A stretch of 64,000 nucleotides of DNA from Nectonema munidae. Lineage: Eukaryota; Nematomorpha; Nectonematoida; Nectonematidae. Positions 46,001 through 57,475 of this stretch are shown one piece after another. The stretch lies in assembly GCA_030549495.1 (NCBI GenBank), contig JAUIRK010000106.1:1073001-1137000 (forward strand), written 5' to 3'. A program made the translations under genes and the position numbers. The notes under the pieces were generated by a model. That model did not search any database, was not told where the DNA came from, and saw nothing but the letters and a program-made list of their open reading frames with translations. Position 1 is the stretch's first letter. The number at the start of each line of letters is the position of its first letter.

Positions 46001-46713
46001 ATCATGGCCCATTAAATGATGTCTTTATTAATAAAGGAAACAAGATGGTTTTTGTCATAATTGTCTCGATGCTGTTTTAATTTAAGTATAGTATTACATT
46101 TTTTAGAGTTACAGGAGTGTTCAAATTCAATTTTGTTATCAGCACAATTCTTATAAAAAAAGTATAATTTTTATTTTTTGTACAATTATTTGATATGTGA
46201 TCAAGACCACACAAACAAAATTCGTTGATGTACAGTCTTTATGTTTTAACAAAACTGCGTAAAATTCTAGATCATAAGCTCTACACTGGAAGAAGATATA
46301 TTTGTTCAAAAATATAGATTTTACAAATTGCGATGTAAACTGAAACCCCAAATTACAGTATTACAAATAAATATGTTAAAGATATTTTACAATTCAAAAA
46401 AGTAATTTCATAGATATATAATATTTATAAAAATAAAATATTTCAAAAATAACAAAAAAATACATCTTTTGTAATAAATTTAAAAATTATTTCTTGGACT
46501 CCACTTTATTCCACTGTTTAAATTCAAAATTATAAGTTCTAATTTCAAATTTTTTTATATTTTATTGCTAATTTATTTCCACAAATTTTAAACTCTTTTT
46601 CAATGCATCCTATAACATATACTATATCGTAGCAAATCAGTAGATTGTCCAACAATATACTATCGATCGAGTTGTCTTTTTTCATTTCTCTATTGTCATC
46701 CCTATTCATTTAA
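46001..46713. other. AT-rich stretch, possibly the 5' end of the old LINE
   Basis: No clear coding similarity was seen. Cys-containing minus-strand frames near 46070-46300 could be remnants of a LINE ORF1, but this is not supported by a motif. Confidence 0.25.
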
Positions 46714-46843
46714 CCCATTAAGTACCATAGAAATCAGACGATATCTAAAAAAACGCAGACGATTTATATTCAAAGTCATTGAAAAAAGCAGACGAAAATG
46801 AAATTACTTATGTTCTCAAATGGGAGCATTGGTACTTAATGGG
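46714..46843. mobile_element. miniature piggyBac-type element
   Basis: TTAA lies at 46710-46713 and 46844-46847. The 130-bp element has inverted ends CCCATTAAGTACCATAG and CATTGGTACTTAATGGG. Its interior repeats CAGACGA three times. No coding sequence is present. The ends differ from those of the two piggyBac elements delimited elsewhere in the window, so its helper transposase is unknown. Confidence 0.75.
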
Positions 46844-46847
46844 TTAA

Positions 46848-47824
46848 ATAAGAATATTCTTTCCTTGGATGTAATACCCCAAATAATAAAAATAAAAAAA
46901 CTAAACTTTGTTTCAAGATACAAAAATTTCTTTTTGATATTTTCAACCATTAAATTTTCTAAAAAAAATTTTTTTTGCACGAACATTAACTATTTTGTTT
47001 CTCCTATATTGAGTTTCAATAGATTTTGTAAATCTTGTTTGTATTTGGTAAGGTAACTTATTTTAATAGTTTGGGTCTTATGCGAAAGAATGTACAAAAT
47101 AAACTTCACATTATGTTCATATATAAATTAAATTAAGAGTTATACTAGAACAGGGGTTCTGAATAGTTTTCCCTCATTTATTCCCTTGTAATAAAATAAT
47201 AAAAAAAATTTACTTCTTACTTTCATACAAAAATTTTCAACGGTACAAAAAAGATAATAATCCGATATAAAATTATTTATTGGTTCTGTATAATAATAGT
47301 GATATCAAATAACGGGTTAAGTAACTTTTTTACCACCTACTAACTAATTTTTTTTACCTCCAATGGGTAAATTTACTCCCATTTGAGAATCTTTGAGTTT
47401 TTTTTATTTATCAGTAACGCGTCCAAGGAAAGAATAAACTTCCATAGCTCGACAGATTGATAAGAATAGTCACGATTAGGAATCGTGTAAACAAAATCTT
47501 CAGGTCAAATTTCCCGCTACCAAAATCTTGTAAAATCAAAATGTTCAAAAACCACAATCCTTGAAAAGCAAAATATAGCTAATCTCTAAAAACTAATATC
47601 TCCGCTACAAAAATTTTCAAAACTTTTATTTCTTACCAAAATCCCGAAATCGTGAGTCAAAAAGTGTTCGCTTTAAAAATTATTAAATTATTAAAAATAT
47701 TTATAAATTTTTTTTTGAATATTTAACATTCATATAAAACCTTAACATAAAAGTGAATTCGAGATTTATTTCACAGCCTCTACAAAAAAAACGAAACAAA
47801 ATTTTTTTGAGATATCTTTTGATA
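46848..47824. other. AT-rich stretch without a recognised gene
   Basis: Two short inverted matches occur: TATTCTTTCCTTGGA at about 46856 against its complement near 47414, and TTCTCAAATGGGAG at about 46812 against its complement near 47378. They cross rather than nest, so no element could be drawn. Confidence 0.3.
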
Positions 47825-48068
47825 CAGTGCGTAGCTAGCAGGGGGCGGTTGAAGCCGGTAATTTTTTTTGTTATGGAATCATTAAAAATTCAATAGTAAT
47901 ATTCTAGACTTCTATAATAATAATAATAATGAATAATGGTTTGCTACACTATGTTTCCTTGTTTAACTATATTATTCAGGTTTTGGCGATTTGAAGTGTT
48001 TCAAAAACTTTTTAGTAGCGGTAAAATTAACATCTGTCCATGCGACACTTATCTGAGGTACGCCACTG
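47825..48068. mobile_element. hAT-like MITE
   Basis: Ends CAGTGCGTAGCTAGCAGG and GAGGTACGCCACTG are inverted. Flanks ttttgata (47817-47824) and ttttgaga (48069-48076) form an 8-bp target duplication with one change. The 244-bp element is non-coding and lies about 0.8 kb upstream of GALC. Confidence 0.75.
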
Positions 48069-48879
48069 TTTTGAGATATACTATTTTTCAAAATGCATTT
48101 GTTCAATTGATTTAAAATTTATATTTAGTTTTTACTATAATTGATTTTAGAACAATTTTTAGAATGAAGTTAAAAAGTTATGAAAATATAAAAATTCCAC
48201 AATCTATAGACTTTAGAGTTTTAGACTAAATAAAAAACAAATGAAATCCAATTATAAAGAGTTATATTCCAAATATATTTATAAAAGGTTATTTCTTCCA
48301 CCATACCGGCAATAATGGGTAAACTTTTTTCCAATATTTAAATAACTGTTTTTGCAAGGAGGGGAGAGTTAGGAGTCAGAAGTCAAGTATTTGTTTAAAA
48401 AGGAGAGTCAAGAATTAGAAATTTTCCCTACCTCCAACTGCACATTTTCAACTACACTAAGCATGCTGCTATATTACTTAAATCAGCGCTAAACTCATAG
48501 TCACCTTAAATCATTTAATTGGTGTAATCATTCCATTCACAACACTTTGAAATATCTGCTATTATTTAAAATCACAAACATGTTAAACAAGTATGATTAT
48601 AAATTTAAAAGGAATTAATTCAAATATAAAATTTAATGATATCAATGACATCTTTATTGATTTTGGTTAACAATTATTAAGAACATATCTAAAAAAAATA
48701 TTCAAATGGATTGAGAATAGTTTTTTTCAATTTTTCTTGTTGAGAGGAATGTAACATTACTGGTTTTAACACTTTAAAATAGCTCAATAACCTTATTTAT
48801 AAAATGCACTATTTTATACACTAGAAAATAAATCCAAAAGAGGTATGTTTTAAATATTTGATGGAGTTTTAAAAATATC
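48069..48879. other. region upstream of GALC
   Basis: AT-rich sequence with no gene. TTATAAAATGC near 48797 is TATA-like and lies about 80 bp before the start codon; in such AT-rich DNA this is weak evidence for a promoter. Confidence 0.25.
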
Positions 48880-51150
48880 ATGCTGTTTTGCTGGTGCCTA
48901 TTTCTCCTTTTTAAAAGTGTATGCGAATGCAAAACATACATCATTGGCGATGAACGAAACGAAGGCAGAATATTTGATGGTATTGGCGCTGTTAGTGGAG
49001 GTGGGGCAACGTCGAAACTTTTAGTAGATTATCCAGGGGATAAACGGTCTCAAATTTTGGACTACCTTTTTTTGCCGAATTACGGAGCTTCTTTGCAGAT
49101 TTTGAAGGTTGAAATTGGCGGAGATGATCAAAGCACAGATGGGACGGAAGCCTCGCATATGCATTACAAGGGAGATGAGAATTATCTGCGTGGCTATGAA
49201 TGGTGGTTGATGAAGGAAGCAAAAAGTAGGAATCCTGACATAAAGATTGCAGCTCTTGCCTGGGCCTTTCCTGGTTGGATTGGCGATGTTGCTAATAACA
49301 ATCCATATGCTAACCCAGATGATCTTTCCTGGTACCTGACATCGTGGATAAAAGGAGCTAGAACGCACCACGGTATAGACGTCGACTACATCGGAATTTG
49401 GAATGAAAAAGATTACAATGTTTCCTTCATTGTTTATTTCTGCGATTACTTACAAAGAAATGATTTAGGTCATATTAAGGTCGTAATACCCGATCAATAT
49501 GACTTGGATTGGGAAATCAGCAAAGAGATTTTAAAAATACCTGAATTGAGAGATTCTTCGAAAATAATAATCGGAGAACATTACCCAGGTACCAAATCTT
49601 CTCAATATTCATTAAATTTACAACATATTTTATGGTCTTCAGAAGACTACAGTACCAATAGCAAGGAATATGGTGGTGGATGTTGGGCAAGGGTTTTGAA
49701 TCAGAATTACGTAGTAGGTAAAATGACGAGTACAATTGCTTGGAATCTTATATACAGTTACTACAAAGGACTGCCATATCCATACTCAGGCTTGATGACT
49801 GCGAACACGCCCTGGTCAGGGGAATACGAGATCGATCTTCCTATTTGGGTTACTGCGCATACAACGCATTTCACGCAGCCTGGATGGCAATACCTCGACT
49901 CTGCTGTTGATCTCTTATCGAATGGCGGATCTTTTGTTACTTTGGCCTCGCCAGATAGAAAATATTTGAGTATAATTATTGAAAGTGCGACGTGGCAAAA
50001 CTCACAATGTGTTAGACCAGAACTACCCAAGTTCAATGTCTCTGTCCTTCAGACCATTTCTTTTAAACTTATTTCATCCTTTATCAATGTCTCAACGTTG
50101 TATGTTTGGCGCACACGTTTAGATCCCAAAGATTCTTCAAAATGGTTTAAACTTGGAGAATGCATTCATCCTAAAGATGCCGTTTTCAGTGTCGATATCG
50201 AAGCTGATTATCTCATAACCATAACAAATATTCAACCCAACAACATCACTCGAATAACACCAAACAATAAATATAATGATTTTCCAATCCCATATCATGA
50301 TTCATTCAATGGCGGTCCTTTGTATTCAGAGCCAAAATATTTATCACCTCAAGTTGGGTCTTTTGAGATAAGTAACGAATCTGATGGTTCAATTGTTTTG
50401 TTACAAAGTGTGATCCTGAGGCCAACATGCTGGTGCTGGGGCCATATTTCCTCTCAACCTTTTCCCATCGCATTTATCGGGGACCATGATTGGGGCTCTG
50501 CTGATGCTTCTATTGATTTTAAATTTCCGCAAAAGAATGGCGCTTCATCTATGTTTTTAGCAGTTCGCGTTGATAAAGGTGGTTGCGATACAAATGAAGC
50601 GAGAGGCATCTTTGCTAAAGTTGACATCAATGGCTTGCTGACTCTTTATGGTGACTATCTCGGTGAAAATGTCTTAAGCACTACCAAAGCTTTTAAGTTA
50701 AATAAAAAGGGGTGGAATACCATCACCTTAAGAGTAATAGAAACAAACCGAGAAAGCGATTCTTTGCTCAAATCTTCCCATTATAAAAACGGTGGAAGTG
50801 TAACCTTATCAGCCAACGCCTCTTGCACTCTTCATCGTTATGACCATGCTTCAACCTCGCAAACAGATCTCAATGCTTCCAAAGACGAATCTCTCGCTGT
50901 ACTCCTTCTTCAAGTAATGTTGAATGATCATATGCTTTTTGATTTAAAACTATCTTGCCAAGACATTCCCAACCATGGTTTTGTTGCTTTTGGAACGGGA
51001 AACTTTGGCTATGCGCTTTTCCAAAACTTTAAAATCAGTCATGCCAAAAAATCTACAACTCCAAATTTAATAAAACCCAAAAAAACTAAATTTTCCTTAA
51101 AACGCTTAAAAGCTATAATTTCATTTTTAATTATGATTTTAAATTTTTAA
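48880..51150 (+). CDS. GALC: galactocerebrosidase (GH59 beta-galactosylceramidase)
   Basis: GALC removes galactose from galactosylceramide and psychosine in the lysosome. The 756-aa intronless frame starts with a short hydrophobic signal-like segment (1-17), then GRIFDGIGAVSGGGATSKLL (29-48), the hallmark GH59 start. Catalytic residues are the acid/base E176 (YIGIWNEKDYN) and the nucleophile E255 (ILWSSEDYST). Conserved blocks include MTSTIAWNLIYSYYKGLPY (282-300) and VTAHTTHFTQPGWQYLDSA (about 324-342). A lectin-like C-terminal domain with RVDKGG, ARGIF and GFVAFGTGNFGYALFQNF follows. Human GALC is about 670-685 aa. The extra length here is an insert around residues 630-680 and a C-terminal tail: lysine-rich KPKKTKFSLKRLK and then the hydrophobic AIISFLIMILNF. 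That tail is not in vertebrate GALC and might anchor the protein in a membrane (inference). No AATAAA lies close downstream. Confidence 0.95.
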   Translation: MLFCWCLFLLFKSVCECKTYIIGDERNEGRIFDGIGAVSGGGATSKLLVDYPGDKRSQILDYLFLPNYGASLQILKVEIGGDDQSTDGTEASHMHYKGDENYLRGYEWWLMKEAKSRNPDIKIAALAWAFPGWIGDVANNNPYANPDDLSWYLTSWIKGARTHHGIDVDYIGIWNEKDYNVSFIVYFCDYLQRNDLGHIKVVIPDQYDLDWEISKEILKIPELRDSSKIIIGEHYPGTKSSQYSLNLQHILWSSEDYSTNSKEYGGGCWARVLNQNYVVGKMTSTIAWNLIYSYYKGLPYPYSGLMTANTPWSGEYEIDLPIWVTAHTTHFTQPGWQYLDSAVDLLSNGGSFVTLASPDRKYLSIIIESATWQNSQCVRPELPKFNVSVLQTISFKLISSFINVSTLYVWRTRLDPKDSSKWFKLGECIHPKDAVFSVDIEADYLITITNIQPNNITRITPNNKYNDFPIPYHDSFNGGPLYSEPKYLSPQVGSFEISNESDGSIVLLQSVILRPTCWCWGHISSQPFPIAFIGDHDWGSADASIDFKFPQKNGASSMFLAVRVDKGGCDTNEARGIFAKVDINGLLTLYGDYLGENVLSTTKAFKLNKKGWNTITLRVIETNRESDSLLKSSHYKNGGSVTLSANASCTLHRYDHASTSQTDLNASKDESLAVLLLQVMLNDHMLFDLKLSCQDIPNHGFVAFGTGNFGYALFQNFKISHAKKSTTPNLIKPKKTKFSLKRLKAIISFLIMILNF

Positions 51151-54100
51151 TGTGTTTATATATTCATCCCTTGTGTTTTTAATTAATTAAACATTTTACT
51201 TTTTGAAGTTCAGTCTTCTGATAAAAGTTCCTGGCTCAAGAAGCTTCTCTATGTACTGTCTTATATTAGAATTTGTAAGTTAATTTTCAGATGTACTGAT
51301 TCTACTGGATGTAGACAATTCCTTGAAGATTTCTTTTAAGTTTATTGTTTTAGGAATTTTCTTTCTCTTCCGTAATTAGTTATTCATGCAAGATATAAAG
51401 ACTCATTAGTTCTTCATTTATGTAACTTTTCTCAGTTGTTAATTGAATTAATCATTCAATAATTTTACTAAATTTTAGATTTCCAGGATAATGAAAGTTC
51501 TGGATTAACGAAGATCCGAATTAGTAATTTTCGGGTATCTAGAGACATAAAACAAAAATAAAGTTTCCTAAATTTGGATATTTGGTTCCAAATAGGCTAG
51601 CATCCAGATGTCTAAATTTACATGGCTTTAGAAACTTTTTTTCTTCACACGGTAAAAGATATTTGAAAAAAAGCTTTAAGAATAATAAATAAATCGGAAT
51701 GTAGTTCTATTCAATTTAAACTTCATTAATTATTATTATTACAATATTCGCAATCTATTAGATAATAGTTCATATTTTTTGCACCCCCACCCCCTGAATT
51801 TTTTGACCCCCTCATAATAAAAGCTGGCTAAGTCTCTGTGGGGGGGGGGGGGACGCTTATGGAAATTTTGTAGTGTATAATTTTTTAATGATGACACAAA
51901 GTTGTGTGCGAGAAAAAATAACAAGTATGCGTATATGCGATTCTTTCTTTGTCACATTTTTAAAAAGCTTGGCATGCAAAAAAAATTTCTGTAATTCACT
52001 TTGCCAGGACAGACGCACTGCAGTGTCTTATCTGATACACAAATAATAGATTCAGCAATTTCTCCTCATTCTTGATACTCATGAGAATACTCGTCTTACC
52101 TTTATTCCGCATGCACAATATAAGAATCATTCATCAAACGACTTCTTACTATTCTGGATGCATCATAAAAGGCCAAGATATAAGTTTCTTTAATTTAAAA
52201 TAATTCTGTCTGGTATAAAACTCTTTTTGAAATTGCCTAGAGTAATAATTAATTTTCCTAGCTCACGTGAATAATGCTCTTTCTCTCTCTCTCTCTCTTT
52301 CTCATTTATGCAATCCAAAAAATTTATTTACTGATTAAAATCACGAGACACGTTTGCACTACTCGATAAATAATTCAAAAAAAAAGATAACTGCAAAATA
52401 AATGAACAATAAAAATGTAAGGCTATTCTGGAAAAGCTTGCACAAGAGAAGGTTGAGCGATAAAATATTGAATCGTGAAAGTATCTACTCTACAAATGGT
52501 CAAATAGACACACTGTCGAATGTTGTGCTTCTCTGAAGCTTTTTGTGTCATTTATCCTTTATATATCAATGGTAATTTGTTAGTAAACCGCCATTTAATA
52601 TATACCAAATTGACTTGGTAACTAACTACCCTGACTGACTAATATGAGTTAATAAATAACTAATTAATTAACCAACTAACTATTCTAACTAGAAGTAAAA
52701 TACGGAAATAAATTTATATGGCTCAGCAAATGTCCATTGGATAACTAGAACTTAATCCAAATGCTACCAAAAAAGATAGACCGAACTGTTTTCGCTTCCA
52801 TTGATAGCACTTTACATCTTAAACATCATTGAAATGCACAAACTCGACATAAAAAAATTCTTTTATAATCTCATCCTTTTTAACACTGCTGAGATTAACT
52901 AAAAAACTTGGTAAATCTCTTCTTACTGAAATTTCAAAGCTTTTTGTTGCGCTGACTGAAATAAATCTTGTATGTATCGTTTGTAACAATTTTAGGCACA
53001 TTGAATCAAAATGTGTTAAATATAAAAATTGACTTTATTTACCTAAACTCGAAAAATTGACTTTGATTGACTTAAAAATTTGAAATTAGTTCAAAAAATT
53101 TTAGACAAAACAAGTAAAGATCTTCAAAGAGTTTTTGCTAAACGGAAATATAAGTTGACTTTATTGACTTTTACTCGCCCTGGTCATTACAATGTAAAAA
53201 ATGGGCGAAAATCTGAATAAAATTGGTATAAAACAGTTTTTTTTTTGCAAAAAAATCGTTTCTGTCAAGTGTTTTCTTCACAATGGTTATTTATAGTTTA
53301 TATAATACAAATATATGAGTATGAGAGAAATAAGGGACCTGAAGGCACATTGAGATGAGAAGATGTATTGTCAATGTACTAGTCCTTTGATGAGCTATAT
53401 AGTTTTTTAAGAAAGAATTATGTAATTTGTCCACAGGAATAAACTATTTTCTAATGATCTAGAAGTTAGTGTAATGATCTAGTATTGAGCGTTCCAAAAA
53501 AGATCTTGATATTGAAGAAGAAATTCCTCTCTTGTGAACTTTCTTATTAGCTAAGATCTTAATCATCAAATGAATAAGATGAATAAGAAATCTGAAAATT
53601 TTCAAACAGCGCAGGTACAATAACTATGACAGATACCAATATGTGAAGATATAGCTATTGTCAAAAAATTTTTTATAAATGTGAATAGAAATTGACTATT
53701 TTTTTCATTTGGTGTGAAAGAAAAAGTCTTTTATTTAGTTGATGAAGGTGGAAAACTTTTTGTAATTGAAAAGAGATGATTATGAAGGATTTCATAAGGA
53801 CTAGTGTTAGGGTCGGTTGTGATTATAATCTGAATCCCAGAAATTTCTAGAATCGTAATCAGAATCTTAATCATTTTTTTAGAAACTAGAATCAAAATCA
53901 GACCCAGAGAATCATAAAAAAAACAGATTCTCTCAGTAATTGTACCGCTGGAAGCTTCGCTCGTATACATCAAGAGAACAAGAAGAGTTTCATAAAAAAC
54001 TTAAAACTGAGATCTATAGTACCTTCCATATCTAAGCAACACAATTAGATGGCATTCAGGCTACAGAGTAGAAACCACGGGTAGAGAAGCATTTTTTATT

Positions 54101-54180
54101 CCTACAGCCAGAAGTCATGTCATCTGCCCTTTAGTGTTTTTACAACTATGACAAAGTACTATATGCATATTTCAATAGAT
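51151..54180. other. 3-kb AT-rich stretch without a recognised gene
   Basis: Only minor features: a C-rich/G-run pair at about 51780-51853 that looks like a hAT MITE scrap, a (CT)n microsatellite at about 52279-52302, and TAAC/TAACTA-rich low complexity near 52615-52690. No coding region is supported. Confidence 0.4.
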
Positions 54181-54442
54181 CAGTGAGTATCAATCTTTAT
54201 TCTCTTATGGACCCTTTTCAAACTGGAAAATTTTTTGTGGATCCTTTCTTTTTTTATTGCTACCAAATTTATTTTTTAAGTTGTTTTATTTTTCAAAAAT
54301 ATAAGAATAATTAAGCATATATATTTTTAAGCTTGCTAATCTATAAAAAATTAATTGAATTTTATAAAATCAAATATACATTTCACATATAAATGTGAAA
54401 ACTTTTTGAATGTAGATAAAGAACACTACTGAGAACGCCTTA
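54181..54442. mobile_element. possible hAT-like MITE
   Basis: CAGTGAGTATCAATC followed by CTTATGGACCCTTTTCAAAC resembles the common CAGTGGTTCTCAACC family. The far end CTGAGAACGCCTT is a degraded inverse. No target duplication is visible. Confidence 0.4.
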
Positions 54443-54445
54443 AAG

Positions 54446-54693
54446 CAGTGCTTCTCAACGCATAAAATCGGTTTTTATAAAAAGCCCTTTTTAAATAACT
54501 CAGAAATATTATTCTAGTTACTTAAGCTGAAACCAAATTGCTGCATATATATCATAAAATTAATAAACAGACTATTCATATATAATAAATCAATAAGTTT
54601 GCGAAATTTTGACTGTTTTAATATGATATTGTTAGCGGGTTTTTCCTGCAACTATGCTATGTGGGCCACAAAACTAGAGGTTGAGGAATCAAT
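54446..54693. mobile_element. possible hAT-like MITE
   Basis: The start CAGTGCTTCTCAACG and the far end ATGTGGGCCACAAAACTAG followed by AGGTTGAGGAATC have the layout of a hAT MITE of the CAGTGGTTCTCAACC group. The target duplication is lost. It lies directly beside the preceding one. Confidence 0.45.
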
Positions 54694-54711
54694 ATATACA
54701 ATCTCTTCTTC

Positions 54712-55510
54712 TTTGCCTACACCTTATCCCCAAGTTGGGGATCAGTGGCTGAGATCCGCTGTCTCCACTTCTCTCTGTCCATTGCGGCGTCTTCTCTGAG
54801 TCCAAGCTCCTGTAGTCGCTTCACACCACGATAGCTACCACATTCTAAGATATCACCTTTCTTTTTCCAGATGGGTACTAGTACGCTTTTCTTCCAGTCT
54901 TCAGATATTTTTTCTTCAATCCAAACTCTTTTTATTAGGTCTACCATCCATGTTATCGTATCATTTCCTTTTGCTTTAATCATATCAATGCTAATCTCAC
55001 TAAGTCCAGTTGCTTTATAATTCTTCATCCTCCTCATTTGCTGCAATACTTCATCTTCATCTATTATCTTTTCTGGTCCTTCAAAGCTTCTTCCAATTCT
55101 TCCTTTTTATTTCCCATATTTAATAGTTCTTCAAAATATTCTGCCCACCTGTTCTTAACTTCTTCAGTGTCAAAGATCATTTTTCCTTCTTTATCTTTGA
55201 TAATATTGACGTTTCCAATCTCCTCCCTTTCTTTCTGTCTTGGTTTGGCAATTCTGTATATCTGATTTTCTCCTTCTTTCGTTTTTAAATCATCATACAG
55301 TTTTTGTGTCCATTGATTTCTAGCCACCGCAATACATTTGCTTGCTTCTTTTTTGTTCCATATAATTCTTTGTCTTCTTTCAAGTTCGTTTTTTGCCACT
55401 TCTTAAAAGCCATTTTTTTTTCAACACTCTTCTCACACTTTCCTTCCACCACCATGTCTCTTTTTGCTTTATTCCTCCAGACTTGTTGCGTCCCACGACT
55501 CTTGCCCGTA
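54712..55510 (-). mobile_element. RTE-like LINE with a large internal deletion
   Basis: The minus strand reads RDMVVEGKCEKSVEKKMAFK (about 55450), then ASKCIAVARNQWTQKLYDDL (about 55330), KEGKMIFDTEEVKNRWAEYF and MKNYKATGLSEISIDMIKAK (about 55000), then WKKSVLVPIWKKKGD and GSYRG (about 54840). That is the endonuclease-RT linker and RT entry region. Directly after SYRG the frame continues with LQELGLREDAAMDREKWRQR, the end of the polyprotein, and an (AAG)n tail. So nearly the whole RT palm is missing. Two or three frame changes are present. Confidence 0.75.
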
Positions 55511-56378
55511 CCTATATGCCGTACATTATAATTGTATAGAATCGGCACCAACCCTAATGAGGACAGGAATTTTGAAAAAGAATAGGTTAACAAATAACCA
55601 AAGTTGTCTGTTCATATCACCTGATACTACAACACGTGATATTTATTAAATATATCTCTGAAAAGGGTTTTTTCGAACACAGATTGCATAAAATTGATTT
55701 CTGATGAAAGTATAGCTACCAAAGAAGGATCAGTATAGAAAGAAGATCAAAATTAGACACTACATAAAGTATAGGAGAAATGAATTAGAGACTAAAAACT
55801 GATAACGAATTTGTAGACAAAACCATAGATGCCGTATTGAAATATATAGTTCAAGCCTGTCTCTATAGTTAATACACTAAGTAAAGGATAAACTAACGAA
55901 AAATCATCAAATTAAGTAGTGCTAAATTGGTCTGTTTATTTAAATTAGCACACAATAATATTTTTTACTATGTCATTTTACAACTTTTACAAAAATTTCA
56001 TGGAAGAATTAATTATTATTTATCATTAAATATATTATCAAATAAAAGCCACCTATAGGTTTATCGAAAAATTTCATGAGAATAAAAATTTATAAATTTA
56101 GTGAGCTTTTAGCAAACATGATCTCATTTCGTCTTGACTAGAGATTTGGTCCAATCGCCATTGCTGATATGGAGAATCATTATTATACCATTATTTTATA
56201 GATTTGGCTGAAAACCCATTGAAGTGTATTAGTTATGTAAAGAATCACAAAAATACTGTCAATATGAAATAGAAAAACGTCGATTTGCTAAATCGGACGA
56301 AAAGTGTTCAAAAATGAGAAAAAAAATCTCACTACAAATTAACCAAAGGTAAAAAGTAATCGCAATTTAAATCTAGAG
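55511..56378. other. AT-rich stretch without a recognised feature
   Basis: No gene or paired repeat was recognised. Confidence 0.35.
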
Positions 56379-56460
56379 CAGCGGTTCTCAACATTTTCAT
56401 GCTGGCGTCCCCATTTTTCCTTAATCTAATTTGCTGACCCCATCATAAATAAATTGTAAT
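56379..56460 (+). repeat. hAT-like MITE terminus
   Basis: CAGCGGTTCTCAACATTTTC and the following GCTGGCGTCCCCATTTTTCC have the look of the left end of a hAT MITE. The right end was not found. Confidence 0.4.
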
Positions 56461-57060
56461 TTATTATAGTCTTTGCAAATCTCCAAATGTGACTTCATGC
56501 AAAATTCATCCAAAATTCTATGAATCTTCATGTATTTATCTATAAAATTTAACCTGTTTGATATGTCATTTTCTGTGCATAAAAGAGATTTATAAATTTT
56601 ACACCAGAAAATATAATAAAGGTCTCAATGAAATGGTTATTACAGCATTTTTTCAACAAACTTATCTTAGGTGAAGTTTTGGACAAAGCACGGCCTAAAT
56701 CATGTTTGTGATCAAGTTCTTACACTTTATTTGAAGTAAACTTCAAAATGCTAATTCGCGCACATATGTTAAGGGAAAATGCATAAGCATTCTGAGCCTT
56801 TCTTTTTATCAAAAATTCACTAGCTTCAATGATTCAAAATCAACTTTGCAAAAGCTATCGTTTATAAAAACAATAAACTTGTTTTGATAACCTCTTGATA
56901 TGGAACATTTTAAATTTTTGTTACAAATGGGTTTTTGAGTAATGTATGAAATGACATATATTTGGAAAGTATGAAATCTATTCATTTTTAAAGTCTTCAA
57001 ATATTCCATCAACAAGCTTTGAAGTTTATCATTGAAAAAACATTAGTTTGATTTTCTTCA
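56461..57060. other. AT-rich stretch, possibly N-terminal part of the PGBD3-like fossil
   Basis: No clear coding motif was found. It precedes a piggyBac-like transposase fragment and may hold its decayed upstream part. Confidence 0.25.
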
Positions 57061-57475
57061 GTGAATAAGTTCAATGTAGGAAACATGTATGCTTCAAATG
57101 ATAAAATGTTTAAAGCTAGAACTTTAATGGATTTATTAAACAAAAATTTTAGAAAATGGGGAATTTTTCTTGAACAACTATCTATACATGAAGCTATGAT
57201 TAAATATCTTCTTCATCATTCTTCAAAACAATTTATTAAAAGTAAGCCTATGAGGTTTGGATATAAAGAATGGATGTTGTGTAGTTATGATGGTTTTTGC
57301 TATGCTTTTGGTATTTATTGTGATGCTAAAAACTACAACAGGGAAGGTAAAAAATGAACCTCTAGGAACAAAAGTTATTTTTGCTTTACTAAAATGCATA
57401 AAGTTTCCAAGCAACGTAGTAAATGATTTCATGGTAAAATTAAAAATTTTTCTGCTAACTTTCATACCTTTTTAA
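57061..57475 (+). pseudogene. PGBD3-like piggyBac transposase fragment (catalytic core)
   Basis: The plus strand decodes to KWGIFLEQLSIHEAMIKYLL, SSKQFIKSKPMRFGYKEWML and CSYDGFCYAF, then after a frame change EPLGTKVIFALLKC. This is the central part of PGBD2/3/4-type transposases. The first catalytic Asp is replaced by His (IHEAMI for IDESM). A frame break lies near 57350. The continuation appears at 60370-60640. Confidence 0.7.

Noticed and set aside
46808-47435. A MITE defined by short inverted matches (TTCTCAAATGGGAG; TATTCTTTCCTTGGA)
   Set aside because: The two pairs cross instead of nesting, and no target duplication was found.
48992-50036. Minus-strand frames inside GALC
   Set aside because: They are shadows of the GALC frame, which has full family similarity.
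57061-57475. A domesticated PGBD host gene
   Set aside because: The first catalytic Asp is lost, the frame breaks near 57350 and the rest lies 3 kb away beyond another insertion; a fossil is simpler.
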